A stretch of DNA of 8,565 nucleotides from Rubrobacter sp. (GTDB lineage: Bacteria > Actinomycetota > Rubrobacteria > Rubrobacterales > Rubrobacteraceae), in the NCBI GenBank assembly GCA_016781635.1, contig JADDPY010000059.1, positions 1-8,565 of the forward strand, given 5' to 3'. Below the pieces are notes generated by a model. That model did not search any database. It had not been told where the DNA came from and saw only the letters and a program-made list of their open reading frames with translations. The position numbers and the translations under genes were made by a program. Below, piece after piece: positions 1 to 6,756 of this stretch; within the stretch, counting starts at the first letter, position 1, and every line of letters begins with the position of its first letter.

Positions 1-539
1 ACGACCGCAAGGTCGAGGAGGCGGCCCGGAGGCGCCACGAGCGGCTGGACCGGCAGTGGGAGGACATCCGCCGCCTCTACCTCGCAGGCGCCGACCTCAG
101 GCGCATCTGCCGAGTGCTCGGCATAAGCGCCAGGACCGTCTACCGCTACAAGGACCTCGAAGAACGTGGCCGCGCTGTTCCTGCGTCGGGAGGAGAAGCT
201 CAGCGAGGAGCAGAAGGCGTACCTGGGGAGGCTTTGCGACGCGGATGAGGCGCTTGCCGATGCGCGAAGGCTGACGCAGGATTTCGCGAAGATGGTCAGA
301 GGGTTAGAAGGTGAGAAGCTCGACGGGTGGCTCGAAGAGGCCAAGGCGTGCGCCGCTCCCGCGATGCGGAGCTTCGCCGCGGGCCTGAGGAAGGACCTCG
401 CCGCGGTGAGGGCGGGGCTCACCGAGACCTGGTCCAACGGGCCGGTGGAAGGGTTCGTCCACAAGCTCAAGCTTCTGAAGAGGCAGGGCTCGGCAGGGCC
501 GGCTTCGAGCTGCTCAGGGCGAGGATGCTGGCCGCCTGA
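1..539 (+). pseudogene. ISL3-family transposase remnant, C-terminal part
   Basis: This is the broken 3' portion of an IS transposase gene; its beginning lies outside the window. The first part reads in frame 3 (from base 3 to about 160) and encodes an Arg-rich helix followed by a helix-turn-helix with the core GISARTVYRY. The reading then jumps to frame 1 at about 155-166 and continues as the ISL3 C-terminal region (ALFLRREEKLSEEQ, later TWSNGPVEGFVHKLKLLKRQ). In intact relatives roughly 75-100 residues separate these two blocks (from memory of the family), so an internal deletion is inferred. A second lesion lies near 487-492. After LLKRQ the expected family ending (GRAGFELLRARMLAA, stop at 537-539) is found only in frame 3, consistent with loss of one base. 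Without its N-terminus, middle and frame, no active transposase can be made. Family assignment rests on motif recognition only. Confidence 0.8.
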
Positions 540-580
540 AGACCGCCCGGAGGACGGGTTCAGGAACGCAGGCACCGCTT

Positions 581-601
581 CACCAAGAGGCCGACAGAGC
601 C
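581..601. repeat. Possible right terminal inverted repeat of the ISL3 remnant
   Basis: About 40 bp after the transposase stop lies CACCAAGAGGCCGACAGAGC plus one C. Read on the other strand it begins GGCTCT, resembling the ends of many ISL3 elements (GGCTCTT-type termini, from memory). The partner end is outside the window, so the repeat cannot be confirmed and no target duplication can be seen. The rest of 540-750 shows no supported gene and is probably IS flank or old intergenic DNA. Confidence 0.3.
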
Positions 602-729
602 GAATAGCGCGACGCCGGACTGTGGCCAAGACTGGCAGGAAATGAAGCCCTGTTCGACAAACTTGGATGCAAACCGCGCGGCTCATGGGTCCCCATGGAT
701 ACGACCGGAATCGGGGTACCGGCAGCATC

Positions 730-758
730 TGGTCCGTCCGCCGAGTCCCGGGCATAAT
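730..758 (+). promoter_or_regulatory. Putative sigma-70-type promoter for the plus-strand unit
   Basis: CATAAT at 753-758 matches the -10 consensus TATAAT at five of six positions in otherwise GC-rich DNA. A weak -35 (TGGTCC, 730-735) sits 17 bp upstream. Transcription would start near 765, about 26 nt before the ATG at 791, which has GGAGG at 779-783. It would drive the small ORF and the cysteine desulfurase. The match is by eye and the -35 is poor. Confidence 0.35.
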
Positions 759-790
759 GTAGCGCTCAGTCCCGAGCCGGAGGTACGCTG

Positions 791-883
791 ATGAGCGAAA
801 CGACGGAAGATTTCCTCCGGCTCGTCCGGGCGATCAGTAGGATCCGTAAGGGGATCGCGGAGGTGAGAAGAGGTTGTGAATGA
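791..883 (+). CDS. Possible 30-residue small protein or leader ORF
   Basis: The ORF starts with ATG at 791, seven bases after a perfect GGAGG (779-783), and ends TGA at 881-883. It encodes 30 residues, beginning MSETTEDFLRLV and ending EVRRGCE. The peptide looks like one charged amphipathic helix with an acidic start and a basic end. I recognise no family. The stop overlaps an ATG at 880 (ATGA) that is in frame with the downstream cysteine desulfurase, so the ORF could act as a translationally coupled leader. The strong SD and a plausible promoter upstream are the support. Short length and lack of a known family keep confidence low; it may also be an unselected ORF. Confidence 0.35.
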   Translation: MSETTEDFLRLVRAISRIRKGIAEVRRGCE

Positions 884-990
884 ACGCAGCGGCACCTCCG
901 GCGCTTCGCTCACTGTCGCGCGTACAATCCCGGAGGGAGACCTTGCCGAGCAAGAGAGCCGGGGCTGCCACTATCGGTCGGACTTGGGAG

Positions 991-996
991 AGGAGG
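991..996 (+). promoter_or_regulatory. Ribosome binding site fixing the TTG start of the desulfurase
   Basis: AGGAGG, a full anti-SD match, ends six bases before the TTG at 1003. This decides the start over the in-frame ATG at 880 and TTG at 943, which would give 41 and 20 extra Arg-rich residues. Confidence 0.7.
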
Positions 997-1002
997 CGCA
1001 CC

Positions 1003-2220
1003 TTGCCGATCTACCTGGATAACAACGCCACGACGCCGCTCGACGAGCGCGTCCTCGAGGCGATGCTCCCCTATCTCAAGAGAGAGTTCGGCAACCCTTC
1101 CTCCGCTACTCACGCCTACGGCTGGACCGCGAGCGCCGCGGTCGATATGGCCCGGGAGGAGATGGCCGAAGCCATGGCCGCCTCGCCCGAGGAGATCACC
1201 TTCACCGCCGGCGCCACCGAGTCGGACAATATGGCCCTCCTGGGCATCCTTCGCCCCGGCGACCACCTCGTGACCGCCGCGACCGAGCACGAGGCGATCA
1301 TCGAGACGGCGCACCATCTCGCCCGCGCCGGCATAAGGGTCACGGTCCTCCCGGTCGACCGCTACGGCATCGTCCACCCCGACGCCCTCGCCGAAGCTCT
1401 AGAGCCCGAAACCAGGCTCGTCTCGATCATGCTCGCCAACAACGAGACCGGCACGCTCAACCCGGTGCGAGAGTTGGCGGGAGTCGCTCACGAACGGGGC
1501 GTCCCCTTCCACACCGACGCGGCGCAGGCCTTCTGCAAGGTCCCCGTGGACGTAGAGGATCTCGGCGTCGATCTCCTGAGCATCTCCGCCCACAAGTGCT
1601 ACGGCCCGAAGGGCGTGGGAGCCCTCTACGTCCGGCGCCGTCCCCGTCCCGGCGTCCGGAGCGCCCGCCCCGAGCCCATCCTCTTCGGCGGCGGCCAGGA
1701 GCGGGGCATGAGGAGCGGCACCCTCAACGTCCCTGGCATTGTCGGCCTCGGGAGGGCCGCCGCCGTGGGAGCCGCGGCGCACCCGGAGGAAGGGGAGAGG
1801 CTACGCACCCTTCGCGACCGGCTCCACGAGGCTCTGGCCGAAGCTGTCCCCGGCCTCCGCCTCAACGGCCACCCCGAAGCTCGCCTTCCCAACACCCTGA
1901 ACGTCTCCTTCCCCGGCGTGGACGTCGGGGAGCTGCTCGGCGCCCTCCCCGGCGTGGCCGCCTCAGCCGGCTCCGCCTGCGCCTCCCTCGACGCCGGTCC
2001 CTCGCACGTCCTTGAAGCGATGGGGCTGAAAGACGGCCCCTGGGCGACCGTCCGCCTCAGCCTCGGGCGCTTCAGCACGGGGGAAGAGGTAGGGAAGGCG
2101 GCGGACATGCTTGTCCGGGCTGTCGCGGATCTTCGAACCGGCGCCGAGGGCTCCGACGTCGGGGAGGATCCGAGCCCCTCACGCACCCGAGCAGGGTTGC
2201 GTCATACAGGCGAAAGGTAG
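1003..2220 (+). CDS. iscS: Cysteine desulfurase, class I IscS/NifS type
   Basis: This PLP enzyme takes sulfur from L-cysteine as a protein-bound persulfide for Fe-S clusters, tRNA thiolation and other sulfur transfer; it is cytosolic. The 405-residue product has the family start (YLDNNATTPLD, residues 4-14). PLP contacts are H96 (ATEHEA), N146/N147 (LANNETG), D172 and Q175 (HTDAAQ). The Schiff-base lysine is K198 (SISAHK). RSGT lies at 237-240, and the catalytic cysteine is C326 in SAGSACAS, the class I signature. Length matches the family apart from a polar tail of about 25 residues. I chose TTG at 1003 because AGGAGG (991-996) lies six bases upstream and the family N-terminus starts there. 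In-frame ATG 880 and TTG 943 would add Arg-rich extensions without family support. No IscU/SufU or mnmA is adjacent, so its sulfur acceptor is not evident from the window. Confidence 0.93.
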   Translation: MPIYLDNNATTPLDERVLEAMLPYLKREFGNPSSATHAYGWTASAAVDMAREEMAEAMAASPEEITFTAGATESDNMALLGILRPGDHLVTAATEHEAIIETAHHLARAGIRVTVLPVDRYGIVHPDALAEALEPETRLVSIMLANNETGTLNPVRELAGVAHERGVPFHTDAAQAFCKVPVDVEDLGVDLLSISAHKCYGPKGVGALYVRRRPRPGVRSARPEPILFGGGQERGMRSGTLNVPGIVGLGRAAAVGAAAHPEEGERLRTLRDRLHEALAEAVPGLRLNGHPEARLPNTLNVSFPGVDVGELLGALPGVAASAGSACASLDAGPSHVLEAMGLKDGPWATVRLSLGRFSTGEEVGKAADMLVRAVADLRTGAEGSDVGEDPSPSRTRAGLRHTGER

Positions 2221-2229
2221 ACTACCGGT

Positions 2230-2406
2230 ATGAACAACAAAGAGATCGAAGAGCGCGTGGATGAGATCCTGCTCAAGCAAACCCGTGGCGAGAAGCTCAC
2301 GGATCAGGAGGAGACCATCCTCGCCTTCACGTACTACGCCGCAAGAAACCAGCGCACCGTAATAAGAGTCGACCGGCAGTACCGGGACCTGCCCGACGCC
2401 GAATAA
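2230..2406 (+). CDS. Small conserved-looking hypothetical protein, 58 residues
   Basis: The ORF begins ATG nine bases after the cysteine desulfurase stop and ends TAA at 2404-2406. It encodes 58 residues, starting MNNKEIEERVDEIL and ending QYRDLPDAE. It is highly charged and mostly helical by composition, with the segment GEKLTDQEETILAFTYYAARN (20-40) central. It has no signal peptide or membrane segment and no cysteines. An upstream AAAGG (2213-2217) is rather distant, so translation may be coupled to the upstream gene. Codon use is acceptable for the genome. I recognise no family. Its position suggests co-transcription with the desulfurase, but a functional link is not shown. Confidence 0.6.
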   Translation: MNNKEIEERVDEILLKQTRGEKLTDQEETILAFTYYAARNQRTVIRVDRQYRDLPDAE

Positions 2407-2495
2407 CCTGCCGAACCTCGATGTGGTTGAGCTTCGCTTCCGGCGGGAGGGGTTGCCTCGATTGCGAGGAAAAGACGCGTCGGGTAGGTCGGGCA
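2387..2495 (+). other. Long-range inverted repeat in the 3' region of the plus-strand unit
   Basis: ACCTGCCCGACGC (2387-2399, inside the end of the 58-residue ORF) pairs with GCGTCGGGTAGGT (2477-2489) over 13 positions with one G-U pair. The TGCCCGAC half can alternatively pair with GTCGGGCA at 2488-2495. A small hairpin, CCTCG-ATTG-CGAGG (2456-2469), lies inside the loop. The stretch 2407-2508 has no supported gene. The structure could form the mRNA 3' end ahead of the terminator, or be chance in GC-rich DNA. Confidence 0.3.
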
Positions 2496-2508
2496 CCATT
2501 CTGAGCAT

Positions 2509-2545
2509 AAAAAGAGCCGTCGACCGGATCGGTCGACGGCTCTTA
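2509..2545. terminator. Rho-independent terminator between convergent operons
   Basis: A perfect 14-bp stem, AAGAGCCGTCGACC (2512-2525) with GGTCGACGGCTCTT (2531-2544), encloses a 5-nt loop. Read on the minus strand it is followed by TTTTT (complement of 2509-2513), a classical intrinsic terminator, only 9 bp after the DUF4242 stop. On the plus strand the tail is TCTTAT, weaker but possibly enough to end the desulfurase transcript too. It separates the two convergent units. Confidence 0.85.
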
Positions 2546-2553
2546 TAGGGATA

Positions 2554-2829
2554 CTAAACTTCGGCGGTCGTCGGGTCGATCACCGAGCGGACCTCGGAGA
2601 TTTTGTTTGCGGGGAAGCCGCCCTGTTCGGCGTGCTGGCGGACCATCTCCTGGTTCGGGGCGATGTAGGTGCAGTAGATCTTGTCGTCGGTCACCTGGCT
2701 CTGAACCCACTGTATCTGCGGGCCCATCTCGTTAAGGACGTTGCAGGACGTCTGCGAGATGCCCTGAAGCTCCTCGGCGGACAGGTCCCCAGCCCCGGGT
2801 ATCTCCCTTTCGATCACGTACTTCGGCAT
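2554..2829 (-). CDS. DUF4242 protein (SCO4226-like, possible nickel-binding)
   Basis: This 91-residue soluble protein matches DUF4242 along its whole length: MPKYVIEREIPGAG start, LSAEELQGIS (16-25), IQWVQSQVTDDKIYCTYIAP (39-58), HAEQGGFPANKISEV (66-80) and a terminal IDP (84-86). The family forms a small ferredoxin-like dimer, and one member, Streptomyces SCO4226, has been reported to bind nickel (from memory). Candidate metal ligands here are C29, C53 and H66, but I cannot map them onto known sites. The ATG follows a clear SD (AAGGAGA, seven bases upstream). The gene is last in the minus-strand operon, 67 bp after a Ni/Co-type transporter gene and directly before the terminator. That position makes a metal-carrier or metal-storage role attractive, but it is inferred. 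Confidence 0.85.
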   Translation of the reverse strand: MPKYVIEREIPGAGDLSAEELQGISQTSCNVLNEMGPQIQWVQSQVTDDKIYCTYIAPNQEMVRQHAEQGGFPANKISEVRSVIDPTTAEV

Positions 2830-2896
2830 TCTGGTCTCTCCTTCTCTTGGTTTCCGCTACAACGGTTGGCTTATGAGGCGATACTGCCCCGTCTCC

Positions 2897-3658
2897 TTAG
2901 AATGGGTAGGCAATCACCCCCACGGCACCGAGGGCATACCACGCCCCGAAGGCCACGCCGAACACGCCCAGGATCGGGACAACCCTCTCGAAGTTCCGGG
3001 CCACCGGCCCCCCGGCTATTACGAGCCCGAACGCGGTCGAGAGGAGCGCCATCGAGATAGCGGTGCCGGCCGCGAAGAGCAGAAGTGCCGCAGCGGCCTC
3101 GGTCCGATCCGAGATGGTCGAGAGCAGGAGGAGCGTGAGGCCGCCCGAGCCGCCGATGCCGTGTACGAGCCCGACGCCGTACGCCGAGAGCGGCGTCCGG
3201 CGCCCGGCCGCGTGGCCGTGACCGTGCGCCTCGCTCTGCCTGTGCGAGTGGACGTGGCGGTGAGGTTCGGCGCGGTCCTCGTGGACGTGGACGTGGGCGT
3301 GGTAGAGGCCGCGGCGCCACCTCATCAGCAGCCGGACGGCCAGGAAGATGATAATTACGCCTATAAGCGTCTCGGCGGCCTGCTGCACGGGCTCGGGCAG
3401 GAAGCGGTTGAAGAGCACGAGCGGCAGCCCGATCAGGACGAGCGTCGTACCGTGCCCGAGGCCCCACAAAAGCCCCATGTAGCCGGCCTTTCTTATCTTG
3501 TCGTGGTCCTTCTCGGAGGCGATAAGCGTCGTTACCGCCGCGAGGTGGTCCGGGTCGCTCGCGTGCCTCAAGCCCAGAAGCAAGCTCACCAGCAGCACCA
3601 CTCCAACGCTCACAGAACCGTGCATGAACCCTTCGAGCCAGCCGTCTAGCACGCCCAC
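2897..3658 (-). CDS. NicO/UreH-type nickel/cobalt transporter, His-rich loop
   Basis: This 253-residue inner-membrane protein probably imports Ni2+ or Co2+. TM1 (about 13-30) runs into RHASDPDHLAAV (31-42), a variant of the HX4DH metal-selection signature of the NiCoT/NicO superfamily (H32, D37, H38). WGLGHGTTLV (65-74) and VHGIGGSGG (165-173) are further family motifs. TM-like segments lie at about 60-82, 95-112, 160-180, 187-215 and 228-250. A cytoplasmic-type loop at 120-149 holds 11 histidines in 30 residues, a likely metal-collecting segment. GTG at 3658 is chosen because AAGGAAGG lies a few bases upstream; a second GTG two codons later is possible. It starts 19 bp after the Nudix stop and precedes the DUF4242 gene. 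Export (RcnA-like) is an alternative to import; substrate specificity is not visible. Confidence 0.83.
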   Translation of the reverse strand: MGVLDGWLEGFMHGSVSVGVVLLVSLLLGLRHASDPDHLAAVTTLIASEKDHDKIRKAGYMGLLWGLGHGTTLVLIGLPLVLFNRFLPEPVQQAAETLIGVIIIFLAVRLLMRWRRGLYHAHVHVHEDRAEPHRHVHSHRQSEAHGHGHAAGRRTPLSAYGVGLVHGIGGSGGLTLLLLSTISDRTEAAAALLLFAAGTAISMALLSTAFGLVIAGGPVARNFERVVPILGVFGVAFGAWYALGAVGVIAYPF

Positions 3659-3677
3659 GGTCCCTTCCTTTTAGCCG

Positions 3678-4223
3678 TCAAGAGTTCTCCCTCTCCAGCG
3701 CCGCCCGCACGAGCGCCCGATCGTGCGCCCAGGCGAAGTCGAGGTCGTCGATCTCCCCTACGGACACCCACCTTACCCCCGCAACGTCGTCGGCGGGCCG
3801 GATCTCCCCTCCCAATATCTTGACCCGGAATCCGATCGCCAGCACCCAGTCCCCGCCTTCCCCATAAGTGTGCGTCGCCTGGAGCACGGAGTCGCCGACC
3901 ACCTCCGCTTCCACCCCGAGCTCTTCCTTCACCTCGCGCACGAGGCCGTCCGCCGGGTGCTCCCCGACCTCCAGGAACCCGCCCGGCAGGTCCAGCCGCC
4001 CCTTCTCCGGCTCGCGCGCCCGTATAGTCACCAGCGCCTTGCCATCCTCCACGATAACCGCCCCGACCGCCGGCGCCGAGCCCCGGTACCACGACCGGTC
4101 GCACAGGGGGCAAGTCACCCCGCCGCTCGGACGCGGCTCGCTCAGCTTCGTCCCGTCCGCCGGGCAGAACCGGAAGGGTTCGGTGGGGGAGAAGGAGATC
4201 CTTTTTCGGGATCCATGCGTCAA
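3678..4223 (-). CDS. Nudix hydrolase with N-terminal zinc-ribbon-like segment
   Basis: This 181-residue soluble enzyme should hydrolyse a nucleoside diphosphate linked to X. The Nudix box is perfect: G82 FLEVG E88, then R96-E97-V98-K99-E100-E101-L102-G103-V104, matching GX5EX7REUXEEXGU. Upstream, FCPADGTKL (19-27) and CPLCDRSWY (38-46) form a zinc-ribbon-like module as in NudC-type (NADH pyrophosphatase) and ADP-ribose-type relatives. One of the four usual cysteines is an acidic residue (D23), so zinc binding may be incomplete. The TTG start at 4223 overlaps the VWA gene's TGA (TTGA), with AGGAG just upstream, and no in-frame ATG exists; a later GTG would cut the ribbon. Tight coupling to the VWA gene suggests a linked role. 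Because the dehydrogenase keeps a bound nicotinamide cofactor, clearing damaged NAD(P) is a possible substrate role, but this is speculative. Confidence 0.9.
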   Translation of the reverse strand: MTHGSRKRISFSPTEPFRFCPADGTKLSEPRPSGGVTCPLCDRSWYRGSAPAVGAVIVEDGKALVTIRAREPEKGRLDLPGGFLEVGEHPADGLVREVKEELGVEAEVVGDSVLQATHTYGEGGDWVLAIGFRVKILGGEIRPADDVAGVRWVSVGEIDDLDFAWAHDRALVRAALERENS

Positions 4224-5746
4224 ACCCGGCTCCTGACCATCTCCTCGGCGACGCTTGCGAGCTGGTCCACCGTCCTGACCACCTCCACGCGGTCGCACAG
4301 GGGCTCGTAGAGCGGCATGTCGCACGAACCCAGGGTCCATCCCCACTTGGGCTCCGGCGTGATCCAGATGGTCTGCTTGACGTGGCGCGTGATCTCCTCC
4401 AGCGACGGCGCGTTCGGCGGCTTGCCGTTGTTTCGCCCGTCGCCCAGGATCACGAGCGTCGTCCGGTGGTTCAGCGTCGGCAGATGCTCGTTCCTGAACT
4501 GCTCTGCGGCCTTCCCGAAGTCGCTGTTCACGTCGGCGTCGAGCATGCGCCCCGAGAAGATATGCTCGACCGCCCGGTCCATGCTGTTCTCCTCCAGAAG
4601 CTGCGTGACCTCTGCCACGTCCGCCACGTACACGAACGTCCTCACCTTCGAGAACAGGTTCTGCATCTGGTAGATCATGTGCAGCCAGAACCGGCTCAGG
4701 TTCCTCGTGCTTATGCTGATGTCGCACAGCAGCACTATACGCGGGCGCTTCTCGTGGTGGCGGCGGAGGACGGGGTTGAAGGGTATGCCCCCGTAGCGGG
4801 CGTTCTGGCGCAGGGTGCGCGAGACGCTGATGTGCCCGGTGCGGTCCTGCTTCAAGCGGCGGGTCTTGGCACCCTGGATTTGACGGGCGATGCGCCTTAT
4901 CGCCGCCTCCGTCTCCCTCTGCTCGCCGGGGGAGAAGTTGAAGATCTTGCGCAGGGAACTGCTCATCAGGGCCGAGTCGTCCTTCTTCTGCTCCAGCCTG
5001 TTCTGGCGCTCGATCATCTGCTCGATAAGCTGCGGCAGCCCGCGCAGGATCTCCTCGCTCTGCTCCTCGAGCTGGCGGATGAGCGACTCGTCGATCTCCA
5101 GGTCGTGCAGGTGGTCGAGAAGCCCCTGCAGGTCGACGGCGGAGACGTCGAGCGGCAGCTCCTGCCCGCTGTCGCCGTGCGTCACCAGGTCCCCGGGGTT
5201 GAACATGTTGCGCGCCCGGCGCAGCTTGAGCTGGTGCGTGATGCGCTGCAGGGCCTGGTTCAGGGCGTTCGGCTTGCGGTTCAGGATAAGCTCCTGGGAG
5301 AACATCGAGAGGCGCATCTTGTCCGCCTGCCCGTGGATCTCCTCCGATGGCCGCATCTTCTCCTCGTCAAAGAACCGGCGAAACTCGGTGTTCTCGTCGT
5401 CCTCGTGGCTGTGCTCCTCCGAGTCCGGCGCCTCACCGGCCGGATCCTCGCCGAACTCGGCACTCGTAGGCTGTCCTTCATCGTGGTCGTGGTCGTGCGC
5501 GTCGAGCTTCGCCTTCGGCTTCTCCGCTGTCGGCCGCAGGGTGAAGTACAGATCGAAGAGCTTCTCGAAAGTCTCGACGTCGTCGTGGCTCTTGACCAGC
5601 GTGGTTCGTAGCGTGTCGCGCACCACCGCGCGCTCCCCGAGCCCGACCTGCTTCAGGGCGTACAGGGCATCCAGGCTTTCGGCCGGAGACACCCTGAGCT
5701 GATGGTGCCTCAACACCTGCACGAAGTCGTTTATTACCGTGTCCAT
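4220..5746 (-). CDS. VWA-domain protein, CoxE-like (MoxR partner)
   Basis: This 508-residue soluble protein belongs to the CoxE-like VWA group that works with MoxR AAA+ ATPases to remodel or load metal into enzymes. The N-terminal helical region (1-75) leads to an acidic His-rich linker (HDHDHDE, 84-90; EEHSHEDDE, 110-118). Long helices follow (145-300, including a Glu/Gln-rich stretch at 215-255). The VWA domain spans about 335-490, with MIDAS motif D342-I-S344-I-S346 and a later D436 in ILGDGRNNG, typical of this group. ATG 5746 lies four bases after the moxR stop; an upstream in-frame start would add a Thr/Ala-rich stub overlapping moxR, so the ATG is preferred. The stop overlaps the Nudix start. 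Known analogues include CoxE, CbbO and NorD. The client here is inferred to be the methanol dehydrogenase of the same operon. Confidence 0.92.
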   Translation of the reverse strand: MDTVINDFVQVLRHHQLRVSPAESLDALYALKQVGLGERAVVRDTLRTTLVKSHDDVETFEKLFDLYFTLRPTAEKPKAKLDAHDHDHDEGQPTSAEFGEDPAGEAPDSEEHSHEDDENTEFRRFFDEEKMRPSEEIHGQADKMRLSMFSQELILNRKPNALNQALQRITHQLKLRRARNMFNPGDLVTHGDSGQELPLDVSAVDLQGLLDHLHDLEIDESLIRQLEEQSEEILRGLPQLIEQMIERQNRLEQKKDDSALMSSSLRKIFNFSPGEQRETEAAIRRIARQIQGAKTRRLKQDRTGHISVSRTLRQNARYGGIPFNPVLRRHHEKRPRIVLLCDISISTRNLSRFWLHMIYQMQNLFSKVRTFVYVADVAEVTQLLEENSMDRAVEHIFSGRMLDADVNSDFGKAAEQFRNEHLPTLNHRTTLVILGDGRNNGKPPNAPSLEEITRHVKQTIWITPEPKWGWTLGSCDMPLYEPLCDRVEVVRTVDQLASVAEEMVRSRV

Positions 5747-5750
5747 CAGA

Positions 5751-6746
5751 CTAGTGGCTGTGCTTGTGGGTGCTGCGGTGCATCTCGTACATCCCCTCAT
5801 TCAGGTTCTTGCCGGTTGGGGTCCTCTGGCCGAGGTCCTTTCTCTCCGGGCCGCCACCCACGTGCGCCAGCACCTTCGCGGCATCCCGGTCGTACTTGAT
5901 GATCACGCTGAGGGTCTCCTCGATCAGGTCCTTATCCAGGCTCTTGGCGCCGAGCACGACCAGCGAGCGCGCCCAGTCCAGGGTCTCCCCGATGCTCGGC
6001 GACTTGCGCAGGTCCAGTGTCCTTATGGACTGTATGGTCTCGACCAGCTCTCTCGCCAGAGCGTCCCCGACGCCCGGGGCCTTGAGACGCACGATCTCCA
6101 GCTCGACCTCCGAGTCCGGGTAGTCGATCTGCAGGTGCAGACAACGCCGCTTGAGCGCCTCCGAGAGCTCGCGGGTCCGGTTCGAGGTCAGGATGACCAC
6201 CGGCGGATGCTCCGCCTTGATGGTCCCTATCTCGGGAATAGACACCTGATAATCGCTCAGAAACTCGAGCAGGAACGCCTCGAACTCCTCGTCCGCCCGG
6301 TCGATCTCGTCGAGCAGCAAGACCGGCGGTGCCTCGGAGGTTATGGCCTGGAGTATCGGGCGCTCGATCAGGAAGTTCTCCGAGAAGAACACGTCGTCCT
6401 GCTCGCGCAGCTTCGCCGCCGCCTCGCGCAGACCCTGCGTCGGCCCGAGGACCTCCCCGATCTTCTCCCGCAACACCTGCGTGTAGAGAAGCTGCTTGCC
6501 GTACTCCCACTCGTACAGCGCCTTGGCCTCGTCCAGACCCTCGTAGCACTGTAACCGGATGAGCGCCCGCTCGGTCGCCGCCGCGAGCGCCTTCGCTAGC
6601 TCGGTCTTACCGACCCCCGCCGGACCTTCTATAAGAATAGGCTTCTGCAGCTTTACGGCCAGGTACACCACCGTCGCAAGCTGGCGGTTGCAAACGTAGT
6701 CCTGCCCCGACAGCTTCTCCCGGACCTCTTCGATGCTCTCGAACAA
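5751..6746 (-). CDS. moxR: MoxR-type AAA+ ATPase
   Basis: This 331-residue AAA+ ATPase should form a hexamer that, with the downstream VWA protein, drives cofactor loading or activation of a client enzyme. Walker A is GPAGVGKT (41-48), Walker B LLLDEIDR (143-150) and sensor 1 TSNR (187-190, N189). The arginine finger region is ALKRRC (197-202), and a sensor 2 region lies near SPSIGETLDWARSL (249-262). The N-terminus (FESIEEVREKLSGQDYV) fits the family, so TTG at 6746 is accepted as start, with AGAAGGGG a few bases upstream and no in-frame ATG. The last nine residues carry four histidines (H323, H327, H329, H331), an unusual natural His tail. The gene lies 153 bp after the dehydrogenase and 4 bp before the VWA gene. 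It belongs to the CoxD/APE2220-like side of the MoxR family by its short length and partner. Confidence 0.93.
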   Translation of the reverse strand: MFESIEEVREKLSGQDYVCNRQLATVVYLAVKLQKPILIEGPAGVGKTELAKALAAATERALIRLQCYEGLDEAKALYEWEYGKQLLYTQVLREKIGEVLGPTQGLREAAAKLREQDDVFFSENFLIERPILQAITSEAPPVLLLDEIDRADEEFEAFLLEFLSDYQVSIPEIGTIKAEHPPVVILTSNRTRELSEALKRRCLHLQIDYPDSEVELEIVRLKAPGVGDALARELVETIQSIRTLDLRKSPSIGETLDWARSLVVLGAKSLDKDLIEETLSVIIKYDRDAAKVLAHVGGGPERKDLGQRTPTGKNLNEGMYEMHRSTHKHSH

Positions 6747-6756
6747 AATGCCCCTT

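Noticed and set aside
923..928. TACAAT as a -10 box just upstream of the desulfurase
   Set aside because: No acceptable -35 at 16-18 bp spacing. CATAAT at 753-758 is at least as good and fits the upstream small ORF.
880..1002. N-terminal extension of the cysteine desulfurase from ATG 880
   Set aside because: The extra 41 residues are Arg-rich and unlike the family. The family N-terminus begins at the TTG at 1003, which has a perfect SD.
4224..4727. Upstream extension of the Nudix frame through the VWA gene (349-codon frame)
   Set aside because: It runs antiparallel in composition to real coding and is a shadow frame of the VWA gene, which has a full MIDAS motif. The TTG at 4223 gives the family N-terminus.
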